Assembly (NCBI GenBank): GCA_026461505.1
Contig: JAPJMW010000075.1
Location: 1 to 43,310, forward strand
Source of the DNA: Beijerinckiaceae bacterium
GTDB lineage: Bacteria > Pseudomonadota > Alphaproteobacteria > Rhizobiales > Beijerinckiaceae
DNA length: 43,310 bases
Direction: 5' to 3'
The translations under genes were made by a program, and so were the position numbers. Below, one piece after another: positions 32,898 through 41,055 of the stretch (position 1 is its first letter; each line of letters begins with the position of its first letter). Below the pieces are notes generated by a model, which saw only the letters and a list, made by a program, of their open reading frames with translations, was not told the origin of the DNA and searched no databases.

Positions 32898-34349
32898 TTA
32901 TCGGCCAAAGCGGCGATTACGCTGAACCTTGCCTTCACGCGCCATATCACGGACTTCAGGCCCGTCCTTGCGGGGCGGACGTGCGCTCTGAGCAGGCTTA
33001 CCCTGTTGCGGGCGATCTTGCCGAGGGCGAGACTCTTGTGCGCGCGGTGCATCATCGCGGCGCGAACCTGGTGCCGTCTCACTTGGCGTGCGCGAACCGT
33101 CATTGCGGTTACGCTCTGGCCGATTGCGTTGCCACACCGGCTTGCCGGAGCGCGTTGTACGTGGTTTGTCGGTTGATGGTGCACCCTTCACGCGCGGTTG
33201 CGGTGGCATACCAAGACCGGGGCCAAGTGGGCTTTCAACAACAGGAATTTGCTGCCGCGTTACCTTTTCAATGGCGCGCAAGAACGTGTGCTCTTCGCGA
33301 TCACAGAATGAAATCGCAATGCCGGTAGCGCCCGCACGTGCGGTACGACCAATGCGGTGGACATAGCTTTCCGGCATATTGGGCAAATCAAAATTGATGA
33401 CATGCGAAACATTGTCGACATCAATCCCGCGCGCTGCAATATCGGTTGCAATCAACAACCGCAATTTGCCGGCCTTGAAATCAGCCAAAGCCCGTTCGCG
33501 TTGCGGCTGACTTTTATTGCCGTGAATGGCAGCAGCACGAATGCCTTTTTCTTCCAACCGTTTCACAACCTTATCAGCGCCATGCTTGGTGCGGGTAAAT
33601 ACAAGCGCACGATCAATCGCCGCATCGTCCATCAATTTGTGAAGTAAATTCTGCTTATGTGCCGTATCGACAAAAATGATCTGCTGTTCAACACGCTCAG
33701 CGGTTGTTGCAACGGGTGTGACTTCGACGCGCGTCGGATTACGCAAGAAGGCCGAGGCCAATTCCGCAATATCTTTTGGCATTGTCGCCGAAAACAACAT
33801 CGTCTGGCGCTTAATCGATGTCATGGCAACTAGCTTGCGGATATCGACGATAAAGCCCAGATCGAGCATATGATCGGCTTCATCGAGCACAAGCACTTCA
33901 ACATCGCTCAAGTGCACTGCGCGTTGATTAACGAGATCGAGCAAACGACCAGGTGTTGCAACCAAGATATCAACGCCATTGAGCAGCGCCCGCGTCTGAC
34001 GGCCAATCGGCACGCCGCCATAAACCACTTCGCTCGAAAGCTTGGCGAAACGTCCATAGGAGCGAAAGCTCTCGTGAATTTGGCCTGCAAGTTCACGCGT
34101 CGGCGAAAGGATTAGCGCGCGGCAACCGCGGCGTGGCGTTGGCTTTGGGTCGCGCAGCAGCCGTTCAAGAATAGGTAAAGCAAAGGCCGCTGTCTTACCA
34201 GTGCCCGTTTGTGCAATGCCGAGCAGATCGCCGCCCGTCATTAAAGGCGGGATGGACTGCGTTTGGATCGGCGTAGGCGTTGTATAGCCTTCGGTCTTTA
34301 GCGCACGCAGCAATTTCTCATTGAGGTTTAGATCGTTAAATGTGGTCAA
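32898..34349 (-). CDS. rhlE: DEAD-box ATP-dependent RNA helicase (RhlE-like)
   Basis: A 483-residue helicase that unwinds RNA during ribosome assembly, RNA decay or cold adaptation. The Q motif GYTTPTPIQ is near residue 21, AQTGTGKT at 46-53, PTRELAGQ at 83-90, DEAD at 156-159, SAT at 187-189 and HRIGRTARAG near 340. The C-terminal tail of about 110 residues is basic and low in complexity, rich in Arg, Pro, Gln and Lys, as in RhlE proteins. The start is a TTG at 34347-34349: the next in-frame codon upstream that ends the frame is TGA, and no ATG precedes the Q motif. This rarer start may limit translation. Confidence 0.93.
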   Translation of the reverse strand: MTTFNDLNLNEKLLRALKTEGYTTPTPIQTQSIPPLMTGGDLLGIAQTGTGKTAAFALPILERLLRDPKPTPRRGCRALILSPTRELAGQIHESFRSYGRFAKLSSEVVYGGVPIGRQTRALLNGVDILVATPGRLLDLVNQRAVHLSDVEVLVLDEADHMLDLGFIVDIRKLVAMTSIKRQTMLFSATMPKDIAELASAFLRNPTRVEVTPVATTAERVEQQIIFVDTAHKQNLLHKLMDDAAIDRALVFTRTKHGADKVVKRLEEKGIRAAAIHGNKSQPQRERALADFKAGKLRLLIATDIAARGIDVDNVSHVINFDLPNMPESYVHRIGRTARAGATGIAISFCDREEHTFLRAIEKVTRQQIPVVESPLGPGLGMPPQPRVKGAPSTDKPRTTRSGKPVWQRNRPERNRNDGSRTPSETAPGSRRDDAPRAQESRPRQDRPQQGKPAQSARPPRKDGPEVRDMAREGKVQRNRRFGR

Positions 34350-34664
34350 GATGGTCTCTTTTCAAATCAAATCCACCAATGCCGCGACATGCGGATTGGT
34401 TAAAGACGGAGTCGGACTCACACGACCCATCACCTCTTTCGAGGAGATCGGTCGGAGGACACCCCGCGTGATTTGGGAGGCCAATATCGAAGTCTTTGGG
34501 CGCTTATCGCCCGGGCGGTCGGCGGGACTTCTTTTGCCTGACGGGATCAAATGATCCCCGACAATGCTTCACGCAGTCCCAGTGCCGATAACCGACGCTG
34601 TAATGGCTAAATGCATGGTGCGGTGCAAAAAGTCAAGAAAAAGCGGGGAGGTGCTCCATTCGCG
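34350..34664. other. Intergenic region upstream of rhlE
   Basis: No gene is supported in these 315 bases, which include the rhlE promoter and 5' untranslated RNA and the end of the yccF gene. The palindrome GGGATCA-AA-TGATCCC lies at 34543-34558, with a GC-rich stretch just before it. Short open frames on both strands here have no recognisable features. A long cold-responsive leader is possible but I see no conserved box. Confidence 0.4.
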
Positions 34665-35123
34665 CTATCGCCGGAATTGATCCATGCGCATTCGCGCTTT
34701 CTCTTCACGGATCATATTGGCCACCTCAACGGGGACAACCCGTTGTCCGACGGGGAACAGCGAAAGCGCTGCGAGCTTAAAGGATTGCAGACCAAAGGGG
34801 ATGAGGATGATGGTCATGCAACTTACAACACCCGCTGTTAGATAGGCGAAGAAAAGTACAATCCCAAACGTACACGCCCAGAGAATGTTGAGGATGAAAC
34901 CAACCAAACCTTCCAATGGTATTTCTTCTTGAAGATCAAGATCGCGGATATGCACCACATCCATCCCAAACGGAAAAGCCGAAAGCTTGGCCATCTCAAT
35001 CGCCGAGCGGGTGAAAGGCAGACCGATAATCGAGATGGCGAAAACGAGCGCGCCCAGCAGCCATAAGAGCGCGATGTACCAACCGCCGAGAACAAACCAG
35101 ATGACGTTACCGGCAAAGCGCAT
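34665..35123 (-). CDS. YccF domain-containing membrane protein
   Basis: A 152-residue inner-membrane protein with two YccF repeats. Each has a hydrophobic segment and a short GLP/FG(L/M) motif: VIWFVLGGWYIALLWLLGALVFAISIIGLPFTRSAIEMAKLSAFPFG and a related block ending MTIILIPFGLQSFKLAALSLFPVGQRVV. The function is unknown. It is followed downstream on the same strand by the rhlE control region; upstream lie a terminator and tRNA-Gly. Confidence 0.85.
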   Translation of the reverse strand: MRFAGNVIWFVLGGWYIALLWLLGALVFAISIIGLPFTRSAIEMAKLSAFPFGMDVVHIRDLDLQEEIPLEGLVGFILNILWACTFGIVLFFAYLTAGVVSCMTIILIPFGLQSFKLAALSLFPVGQRVVPVEVANMIREEKARMRMDQFRR

Positions 35124-35170
35124 GGGGGTGTCCTCGGATTGAGCACAATTCTTTGAAGAGGTAATAAACT

Positions 35171-35201
35171 AAAAAAGCCGCCTTGCGGCGGCCTTTTTTT
35201 A
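35171..35201. terminator. Bidirectional intrinsic terminator after tRNA-Gly
   Basis: GCCGCC-TTGC-GGCGGC with six A residues on the left and seven T residues on the right. On the minus strand it follows tRNA-Gly by 12 bases, so it probably ends that transcript. Confidence 0.88.
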
Positions 35202-35213
35202 ACTCTCGACATT

Positions 35214-35288
35214 TGGAGCGGGCGAAGGGATTTGAACCCTCGACCCCAACCTTGGCAAGGTTGTGCTCTACCCCTGAGCTACACCCGC
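35214..35288 (-). tRNA. tRNA-Gly (anticodon GCC)
   Basis: A complete 75-base cloverleaf on the minus strand: a GCGGGTG/CGCCCGC acceptor (one T-G pair), an anticodon loop TTGCCAA, a T loop TTCAAAT, and an encoded TCCA end. The anticodon GCC reads GGC/GGT. Unlike the other two tRNA genes here, its CCA is not followed by the shared trailer hairpin but by a normal terminator. Confidence 0.97.
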
Positions 35289-35454
35289 ATCCTGATGTCG
35301 CGACAACGATCATCGACCGTCGACGACGGCTATATGACTCATCTGAACGAGAGATGCAACTGCCTTTGCACGAGTTTTGGTGGTGTTTAGCCTTGCCCGT
35401 CTGCCATTCGCGGCCTATTCAGGCAAACATTCATCAAACAATAAGTTGAAACCG

Positions 35455-35970
35455 ATGCTGAATGATCCGAACCGCGTGTTTGATTACCTCAAAAGCCTTC
35501 ATATTCACTCGAAAACCGTCGAACATCCGGCTGTCTTCACGGTGGAGGAGTCTAAGGCGCTCCGGGGTAAGATTGACGGCGCACATGTCAAAAATCTCTT
35601 TTTGAAGGATAAAAAGAGCAATTTATTCCTGATTTCGGCGCTGGAAGACACGAAAATCGATCTAAAAACGATCCATGACGTCATTGGTGGTCAAGGAAGG
35701 GTCAGTTTCTGCTCCGCCGACCAGCTCCGGGAACATTTAGGCGTCGAACCAGGCTCCGTTACCCCGTTTTCGGTCCTTAATGACACCGAAAACCGCGTTA
35801 AAGCTATCTTAGACGAGCGTTTAATGGCCTATGACACCATCAATGTTCACCCCCTCGTCAATACGATGACCACCAGCATCGCCCGGGACGATCTCGTGAC
35901 TTTCATGATCGAAACAGGTCATAAGCCCTTGATAATAAGGGTGGGTGAGCCATCACTCCTTGAAGATTAA
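35455..35970 (+). CDS. ProXp-ala-like trans-editing deacylase (YbaK/prolyl-tRNA editing family)
   Basis: A 171-residue free-standing editing domain that would hydrolyse mischarged Ala-tRNA(Pro). Visible blocks are HSKTVEHPAVFTVEESKALRGKIDGAHVKNLFLKDKKSN, FLISALEDTKIDLKTI, GRVSFCSADQLREHLGVEPGSVTPFSVLND and NVHPLVNTMTTSI, typical of ProX/ProXp-ala. The ATG at 35455 is preferred to an upstream in-frame start at 35377, which would add a tail resembling none of the family. Family members with other tRNA specificities are the alternative. Confidence 0.85.
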   Translation: MLNDPNRVFDYLKSLHIHSKTVEHPAVFTVEESKALRGKIDGAHVKNLFLKDKKSNLFLISALEDTKIDLKTIHDVIGGQGRVSFCSADQLREHLGVEPGSVTPFSVLNDTENRVKAILDERLMAYDTINVHPLVNTMTTSIARDDLVTFMIETGHKPLIIRVGEPSLLED

Positions 35971-36085
35971 GCGCGACCGAACGTAGCGGGTCCATTGCTC
36001 TTTGATAGCCTCCTTCCTATCTCTCACGGGATATGAAATGATGGCAAAAAATCATTTGTATTTTATCGGGAAAAGGACCGGGCTG

Positions 36086-36982
36086 ATGACGCTGATGGAT
36101 GGTGCTGGAACTTCGGCAACCCAAATTAAAGACGTAACAACGGCCAGTTTTCGACAAGATGTTGTGTCGGATTCGATGTCCCAGCCCGTATTAGTTGATT
36201 TCTGGGCCCCTTGGTGTGGCCCTTGCAAACAATTAGGCCCCATTATTGAAAAGGTGGTTGCGGCCACAAAAGGCAAGGTCAAGCTCGTCAAAATGAATAT
36301 TGACGATCACCCGCAGATCGCTGGGCAACTTGGCATTCAATCGATCCCGGCCGTCGTAGCCTTCAGCAAGGGCCAGCCGGTTGACGGTTTTGTGGGTGCA
36401 TTGCCGGAGTCACAAATTTCAGGCTTCATTGAGCGCCTCGTTGGCCCCGTCGATGACGGATCCGTTGCTATGCTTGAAGCAGCAGCCGAATTGGCAAAAT
36501 CCGGAGATTTATCGGGTGCTATCGACGCTTATGGTGCTGTTTTGGTTGAAGATAGCGAAAATCTTGAGGCTTTAGCCGGGATAATCAAGCTCTATGTTGA
36601 GAGCGCTGATCTGGAAGCAGCACGCGGATATCTTGAGGCTGTTCCGGACGGAAAAGAGAATGATGCCCATATTGTCGCGGCGCGTGCTGCTCTCGAGTTA
36701 GCAGAGCAGGCCGCTTCATTGGGCGATACGGCCGAATTTGAGGCTGCGATCGCTGCTAATCCCAATGATCACCAAGCGCGATTTGATTTAGCTTTAGCCC
36801 TTTCTGCGTCCGGAAAGCGCGAAGAAGCGACAGATTCTTTGATCGAAATCATTAAACGGGATCGCACGTGGAAAGAAGATGGCGCCCGGGTGCAGCTTCT
36901 TCAGTTTTTTGAAGCTTGGGGTCCGATGGACGAAATGACAAAATCTGGTCGAAGGAAACTGTCGACCCTCTTATTTCGTTAA
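36086..36982 (+). CDS. Thioredoxin with C-terminal TPR region (CnoX/YbbN-like)
   Basis: A 298-residue cytoplasmic protein. A thioredoxin domain (about 12-120) has the complete active site WCGPC (C44, C47), and the C-terminal two thirds form TPR-like helices (AELAKSGDLSGAIDAYGAVL, ANPNDHQARFDLALALSASGKREEATDSLIEII). Such proteins act as chaperedoxins or protect folding partners. The frame is open back to 36002, with ATGs at 36038, 36041 and 36086; the last has AAAAGGA at good spacing. It leads a cluster with the LON-domain and Trm112-like genes. Confidence 0.85.
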   Translation: MTLMDGAGTSATQIKDVTTASFRQDVVSDSMSQPVLVDFWAPWCGPCKQLGPIIEKVVAATKGKVKLVKMNIDDHPQIAGQLGIQSIPAVVAFSKGQPVDGFVGALPESQISGFIERLVGPVDDGSVAMLEAAAELAKSGDLSGAIDAYGAVLVEDSENLEALAGIIKLYVESADLEAARGYLEAVPDGKENDAHIVAARAALELAEQAASLGDTAEFEAAIAANPNDHQARFDLALALSASGKREEATDSLIEIIKRDRTWKEDGARVQLLQFFEAWGPMDEMTKSGRRKLSTLLFR

Positions 36983-37016
36983 ACGTTACATCCATAAAAT
37001 TTTCAGGAGATGAGAA

Positions 37017-37682
37017 GTGAATATTGTTTATTCTGGCCCTTCTGATTTACCTGACATCGTACCGATATTTCCATTGCCCGGCGCTCTTTTGCTGCCTCGC
37101 GGTCAGATGCCCCTCAACATTTTCGAGCCGCGTTATCTGGCAATGATCGATGATGCCCTCAAGACGTCGAGGTTGATCGGAATGGTGCAGCCTGAGGTGG
37201 ATCAAAGCCCGCGCGGGAGACCTGGCGGCTTGTTTGACGTTGGGTGCGTTGGCAGAATTACCCAATTCGCGGAAACTGGTGATAATCGGTATGTGATCTC
37301 GCTTACAGGCGTTGCCCGCTTCAAAGTGAAGGAAGAACTCTCCGTTGTTACGCCATATCGTCAGTGTTTAGTGACATTTGACCCCTTTCTTTCCGATTTT
37401 ATTGCTCGCTCCGGTGAAGATGAGGTTGATCGCCCTGCCGTTCTTTCGTCACTTAAAAACTTTGTTGAAGCCAATCAGTTGCAAATTGATTGGAAGGGAA
37501 TATCGGCGGCCTCAAACGAAGCCCTTGTAAATGCCTTGTGCATGATGGCTCCCTTTGGTCCACGCGAAAAACAGGCGCTTCTTGAGGCGTCCGACCTTAA
37601 AAAGCGGGCCGAACTGTTGGTCGCGATCACGGAAATCGAACTAGCCCGTCGGGACGACGGTTCCGAATCTTCACTGCAATAA
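37017..37682 (+). CDS. LON peptidase substrate-binding domain protein
   Basis: A 221-residue protein consisting only of the Lon N-terminal-type domain: [46 protein letters not shown], then [30 protein letters not shown] and a helical C-terminal part. There is no ATPase or protease domain, so it may present substrates or bind partners. The start is a GTG with an AGGAGATGAGAA site. It lies 34 bases after the thioredoxin-TPR gene and 8 bases before the Trm112-like gene. Confidence 0.88.
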   Translation: MNIVYSGPSDLPDIVPIFPLPGALLLPRGQMPLNIFEPRYLAMIDDALKTSRLIGMVQPEVDQSPRGRPGGLFDVGCVGRITQFAETGDNRYVISLTGVARFKVKEELSVVTPYRQCLVTFDPFLSDFIARSGEDEVDRPAVLSSLKNFVEANQLQIDWKGISAASNEALVNALCMMAPFGPREKQALLEASDLKKRAELLVAITEIELARRDDGSESSLQ

Positions 37683-37690
37683 GGACTGAA

Positions 37691-37909
37691 ATGGAACCGA
37701 TTTCGCGCGCGAATTTAAATCCCAACCACCCGATTGATCCAAAACTATTGGAGCTCTTGGTCTGCCCCTTAACAAAATCCGTTCTGCGCTATGATGCGAA
37801 GACACAGGAACTGATCAGTTCCGCCGCACGGTTGGCCTATCCGATACGGGATGGCATCCCCATTATGTTGCCCGATGAGGCGCGCCAAATTGACGAAACC
37901 GAACGCTAA
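37691..37909 (+). CDS. Trm112 family protein (UPF0434), zinc cysteines mostly lost
   Basis: A 72-residue protein with [47 protein letters not shown]. Eukaryotic Trm112 and many bacterial relatives have CPxCxG zinc ligands; here only one cysteine of the set remains (VCPLTK), as in several alphaproteobacterial members I recall. It therefore probably does not bind zinc in the usual way. It lies 8 bases after the LON-domain gene. Confidence 0.87.
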   Translation: MEPISRANLNPNHPIDPKLLELLVCPLTKSVLRYDAKTQELISSAARLAYPIRDGIPIMLPDEARQIDETER

Positions 37910-37942
37910 ATTGATAATATTTGGAATAATTTAGGCATTAAA

Positions 37943-39202
37943 ATGATGAACAATATGAGTAACGAGAATTCCCTTATCGATCCGGTCAAACTCGATCGAT
38001 TGGCAGAAACGGCCGTAAAAGTTGGACTTCAGCTTCAGCCGGGGCAGGATTTACTGATTACGGCGCCATCTGCAGCGCTTCCGTTAGTTCGGCGTATCGC
38101 TGAGCACGCTTATAAGGCAGGTGCTGGTCTTGTCGTGCCCTTTTTTACGGATGAGCAGCTGACGTTGGCGCGATATCAATTTGCACCCGATGGGAGCTTC
38201 GATAAGGCCGCTAATTGGCTTTATGAAGGCATGGCGAAGGCTTTTTCGGCCAATACCGCCCGTCTTGCCATTGTTGGTGACGACCCGATGCTGCTGTCAG
38301 CGCAAGATCCGGCCAAGGTTTCACGCGCCAATAAGGCAAATTCCATTGCCTATCAGCCTGCTTTGGAAAAAATCGCGGGTTTTGATATCAATTGGAACAT
38401 TATCGCCTGGCCGGGAACGGCTTGGGCAAAGCTCGTATTTCCGAATGAAACGGCGGATAATGCCGTCCGGAAATTGGCGGATGCCATTTTTGCGGCGTCG
38501 CGGGTGGACCGCGAGGATCCGATTGCTGCTTGGGCCGATCATAATGCCAAATTGCACGAAAAAACCGCCTGGTTGAACCAGAATCGCTTTTCTGCGCTCC
38601 ATTTTAAGGGTCCGGGCACCGATTTGACGGTGGGATTGGCGGATGGGCATGAGTGGCACGGTGGTGCTTCGACGGCTAAAAACGGCATTACCTGCAACCC
38701 TAATATTCCGACCGAAGAGGTGTTTACGACCCCTCATGCGCATCGGGTTGAGGGGCATGTTTCGAGCACTAAGCCTTTGTCTTATAACGGAACTTTGATC
38801 GACAATATTTCGGTTCGGTTCGAGGCTGGGCGGATTGTTGAGGCCAAGGCTTCGCGTGGGGAAGATGTGCTTAAAAAGGTATTGGAAACCGATGAAGGCG
38901 CTGCGCGGTTGGGGGAGGTAGCTTTGGTGCCGCATTCTTCGCCGATTTCGAAGAGCGGATTGTTGTTTTTCAATACGTTATTCGATGAAAACGCCGCCTG
39001 CCACATCGCGTTAGGGCAATGTTATGCGAAATGTTTCCTCGACGGTGCCTCGTTGACGCCAGAGCAAATTGCGGCCCAAGGCGGCAATAAGAGTCTCATC
39101 CATATCGACTGGATGATTGGCTCAAATGAGGTGGATATCGATGGCGTTGGAGTGAATAACGAGCACGTTCCGATATTCAGGAAGGGCGAATGGATAAGCT
39201 AA
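37943..39202 (+). CDS. M29-family aminopeptidase
   Basis: A 419-residue metallopeptidase of the thermophilic aminopeptidase family (AmpS/PepS). Typical blocks are LDRLAETAVKVGLQLQPGQDLLITAP, FKGPGTDLTVGLADGHEWHGGAS, PNIPTEEVFTTPHAHRVEGHVSSTKPL, FENPITAEE-like REDVL segments, GEVALVPHSSPISKSGLLFFNTLFDENAACHIALGQCY, and IDWMIGSNEVDIDG near the end, which carry the Glu, His and Asp metal ligands. It would release N-terminal residues from peptides in the cytoplasm. It is the last gene of this cluster, 33 bases after the Trm112-like gene. Confidence 0.9.
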   Translation: MMNNMSNENSLIDPVKLDRLAETAVKVGLQLQPGQDLLITAPSAALPLVRRIAEHAYKAGAGLVVPFFTDEQLTLARYQFAPDGSFDKAANWLYEGMAKAFSANTARLAIVGDDPMLLSAQDPAKVSRANKANSIAYQPALEKIAGFDINWNIIAWPGTAWAKLVFPNETADNAVRKLADAIFAASRVDREDPIAAWADHNAKLHEKTAWLNQNRFSALHFKGPGTDLTVGLADGHEWHGGASTAKNGITCNPNIPTEEVFTTPHAHRVEGHVSSTKPLSYNGTLIDNISVRFEAGRIVEAKASRGEDVLKKVLETDEGAARLGEVALVPHSSPISKSGLLFFNTLFDENAACHIALGQCYAKCFLDGASLTPEQIAAQGGNKSLIHIDWMIGSNEVDIDGVGVNNEHVPIFRKGEWIS

Positions 39203-39276
39203 TTCGATGAATGGTGAATAAAACAGCATTTCAGGTGAATAACGATGAATGCTGCTTAACTTTGCCGTGCCATCTC

Positions 39277-39312
39277 GCTGCGCCACGCGTAGCCCGTTAG
39301 GGCGGAGCGTGG
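39277..39312 (-). repeat. tRNA-Leu 3' trailer hairpin (copy 2)
   Basis: On the minus strand, from the encoded CCA, CCACGC pairs with GCGTGG around CGCCC-TAAC-GGGC. The pattern matches the trailer of tRNA-Ala at 22222-22257, and the match includes the GTGGCGC that follows the stem. Confidence 0.75.
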
Positions 39313-39394
39313 TGCCCCTGGCCGGAATCGAACCAGCACTCCTTGCGGAATCCGATTTTGAGTCGGACGCGTCTACCAGTTCCGCCACAGGGGC
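39310..39394 (-). tRNA. tRNA-Leu (anticodon CAA)
   Basis: A complete 85-base class II tRNA on the minus strand with a GCCCCTG/CAGGGGC acceptor, an anticodon stem TCCGA/TCGGA around CTCAAAA, a long variable arm (about TTCCGCAAGGAGT), a T loop TTCGATT and an encoded ACCA. It reads TTG codons. Confidence 0.97.
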
Positions 39395-39534
39395 AACGCG
39401 GGTTCTCTATAGCGGGGGCTGTTACGGATTTCCAGTCCCTGTTTTTGTTTATCTTCAGGTTTAAGAATTGGCAGGGCTTTTGCAGTAGGTCATCATGGGC
39501 AAGGTCCTGTCTGGTGCGGTCAATGTTGGTTCCA

Positions 39535-40074
39535 ATGCTAAAAAATGCGTTAAATCGTTCGCTCGATTGCCAAAAATGGATGGTTTTGGCGTTTGTTTCG
39601 ACGGTTCTATGTGCCTGTTTCCCGCAAACAATCGCCAAGCCGAATGACCAAAAGGTCTTGGACGAACAATATTATGCGCTCTGGCAGGATGCTGTGGCCC
39701 ATCAGAACGATCCGCTTGCGGTCAAGACAGGCAAGGCTTTGGCCGCCTTCATGGAGGAAACCAGCGACGCCCTGACTGACAAAATGGTCAAGAATTGGGT
39801 GTGTAAGCCGTGGAATTTGCAAGCCAAAGAGATCAAGCTGACCACGGGGGAGCGCACCGCCAGCTTTGAATGCATCAATCTCGACGGCATGCGTGGTAGC
39901 GTCTTCCATCTCGCTTTGCCGGCGGACGCCTTAACTGAGACTATGTTTAATGGGTATACCGTAAAATTTTCTGGCAAAATCGACCGATTTGTCTTTGCTA
40001 ACGATGCGCTCAAGAGTTTTTACGTCTATGTTACGGTAAGCGCGTTCGAGATTTTGGATCGAACCCGCACGTAA
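39535..40074 (+). CDS. Hypothetical exported protein (possible lipoprotein)
   Basis: A 179-residue protein that I cannot name. The N-terminus (MLKNALNRSLDCQKW then MVLAFVSTVLCACF) looks like a signal sequence; LCAC could be a degenerate lipobox. The body is soluble: DEQYYALWQDAVAHQNDPLAVKTGKALAAFMEET, ALTDKMVKNWVCKPWNLQAKEIKLTTGERTASFECINLDGM, and ends SFYVYVTVSAFEILDRTRT. The frame is open upstream across the tRNA-Leu antisense; ATGs at 39523 and 39535 and a GTG at 39514 are candidate starts. It lies just before the twin-TM gene. Confidence 0.6.
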   Translation: MLKNALNRSLDCQKWMVLAFVSTVLCACFPQTIAKPNDQKVLDEQYYALWQDAVAHQNDPLAVKTGKALAAFMEETSDALTDKMVKNWVCKPWNLQAKEIKLTTGERTASFECINLDGMRGSVFHLALPADALTETMFNGYTVKFSGKIDRFVFANDALKSFYVYVTVSAFEILDRTRT

Positions 40075-40098
40075 TTTAGGCGCTTACTGGGTTTTATC

Positions 40099-40293
40099 AT
40101 GGATGATCTCGTCGATTGGGCGGCGCCACTTGCGGTGGCTGCGGTGGCCATTGTCCTCGTTTTGGGACTTTTCAATATGCTGCGGGGAGGAAGTTCCGCT
40201 CTCTCGCAAAAACTGATGCGTTGGCGTGTGATTTTGCAGTTTTTTGCCGTCGTCATTACGATGGGCGTCATTTGGCTTAAAAGCCGTTCATGA
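40099..40293 (+). CDS. Twin transmembrane helix small protein (HIG1-like)
   Basis: A 64-residue inner-membrane protein with two helices (about 10-27 and 45-60) joined by the loop NMLRGGSSALSQKLMRWRV, which matches the bacterial HIG1-domain proteins (RxxxxxxSQ(K/R)LMRWRV). Mitochondrial HIG1 proteins associate with respiratory complexes; a respiratory role is possible here. In Hyphomicrobiales it commonly stands near the cobalamin adenosyltransferase and etfBA, as here. Confidence 0.87.
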   Translation: MDDLVDWAAPLAVAAVAIVLVLGLFNMLRGGSSALSQKLMRWRVILQFFAVVITMGVIWLKSRS

Positions 40294-40301
40294 TGTTTTC
40301 A

Positions 40302-40348
40302 AAAATAGCGTGACGTGACCTATCATATTCTGGAAATACCGCTATTTT
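40302..40348. repeat. Inverted repeat before the PagL-like gene
   Basis: AAAATAGCG (40302-40310) and CGCTATTTT (40340-40348) are exact nine-base inverted copies with 29 bases between them, including GTGACGTGAC. It could be an operator region or a weak terminator for the twin-TM gene. Confidence 0.4.
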
Positions 40349-40376
40349 GGATTCAAGCGCCTCAGTGTGAGGGCAA

Positions 40377-40964
40377 GTGTTTGGGATTGATATGATGATT
40401 TCGTCGAACTTTGGCCGGGCTACCGTTTTCGCCGCATTGCTTGCGGGTTCCGCTTTGATGGCATCGGAAGGTGCGCGGGCCGGTTCGGCGGTCGCTTCAG
40501 GTACGGAAGTCCGGATTGGGACGTTTTATCATGGCTACCAAGGCCGCGAGGCCGGTACGGCGGATATCGCTATCGATGCTCTCTTGCCCGCTTTTGATCT
40601 TGGCAAATCGCCGCTGACCGAACGGTTTTCTTTGCATCCGCAAATTGGTGCCGACTTGAATACGCAAGGCAAGACAAGCGCTGCTTTTGCCGGTTTTGCG
40701 GGTGTGGTCGAGCTTCCAGGAAATCTGTTGATCGAGGCTGATCTCGGCGGTTCGGTGAATAATGGCAAGACAACATCGCCGGATGATACCGGACGCGCCG
40801 AACTTGGCTGCACGGCTTTGTTCCGTGAGGCGTTTGGAATCGGTTTTCGGTTCTCCAAACAGGCTTCGGTGATGGCCGTTGCTGAACATATGTCGAATGC
40901 CAATCTTTGCGCGCCGAACAACGGCATTACCAATTTCGGTCTTCGGTTCGGCTATAATTTCTGA
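40377..40964 (+). CDS. PagL-like lipid A 3-O-deacylase / acyloxyacyl hydrolase family protein
   Basis: A 195-residue outer-membrane beta-barrel candidate. An N-terminal signal peptide ends near SEGARA (about residue 36), and the body has alternating beta-strand patterns and a terminal aromatic residue (FGLRFGYNF), as expected of barrels. The C-terminal AEHMSNANL block holds His171 and Ser173 in the PagL His-x-Ser arrangement. It would remove the 3-O acyl chain of lipid A and alter the outer membrane. The start is either a GTG at 40377 (with GAGGG close upstream) or the ATG at 40392. Confidence 0.75.
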   Translation: MFGIDMMISSNFGRATVFAALLAGSALMASEGARAGSAVASGTEVRIGTFYHGYQGREAGTADIAIDALLPAFDLGKSPLTERFSLHPQIGADLNTQGKTSAAFAGFAGVVELPGNLLIEADLGGSVNNGKTTSPDDTGRAELGCTALFREAFGIGFRFSKQASVMAVAEHMSNANLCAPNNGITNFGLRFGYNF

Positions 40965-41055
40965 TCCTTTCACTGCGCGGCAGCGTAGGCTTCTCAACAA
41001 AGTGTTGTTGTCATGACTCACCCTGTTTGCGGGTCGGGAAAAAGAGCGGGTTGAA

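Noticed and set aside
35214-35288. tRNA-Gly, tRNA-Ala or tRNA-Leu as integration sites of a mobile island
   Set aside because: No integrase, no direct repeat of a tRNA 3' end and no foreign-looking gene block lies next to any of them.
35183-35449. An open frame across tRNA-Gly on the plus strand
   Set aside because: It is antisense to the tRNA and to the space before the ProXp-ala gene, with no family features.
39343-39534. N-terminal extension of the exported unknown protein back across the tRNA-Leu gene
   Set aside because: The extension would be the antisense of a tRNA and lacks a ribosome binding site; a start near 39535 gives a signal sequence.
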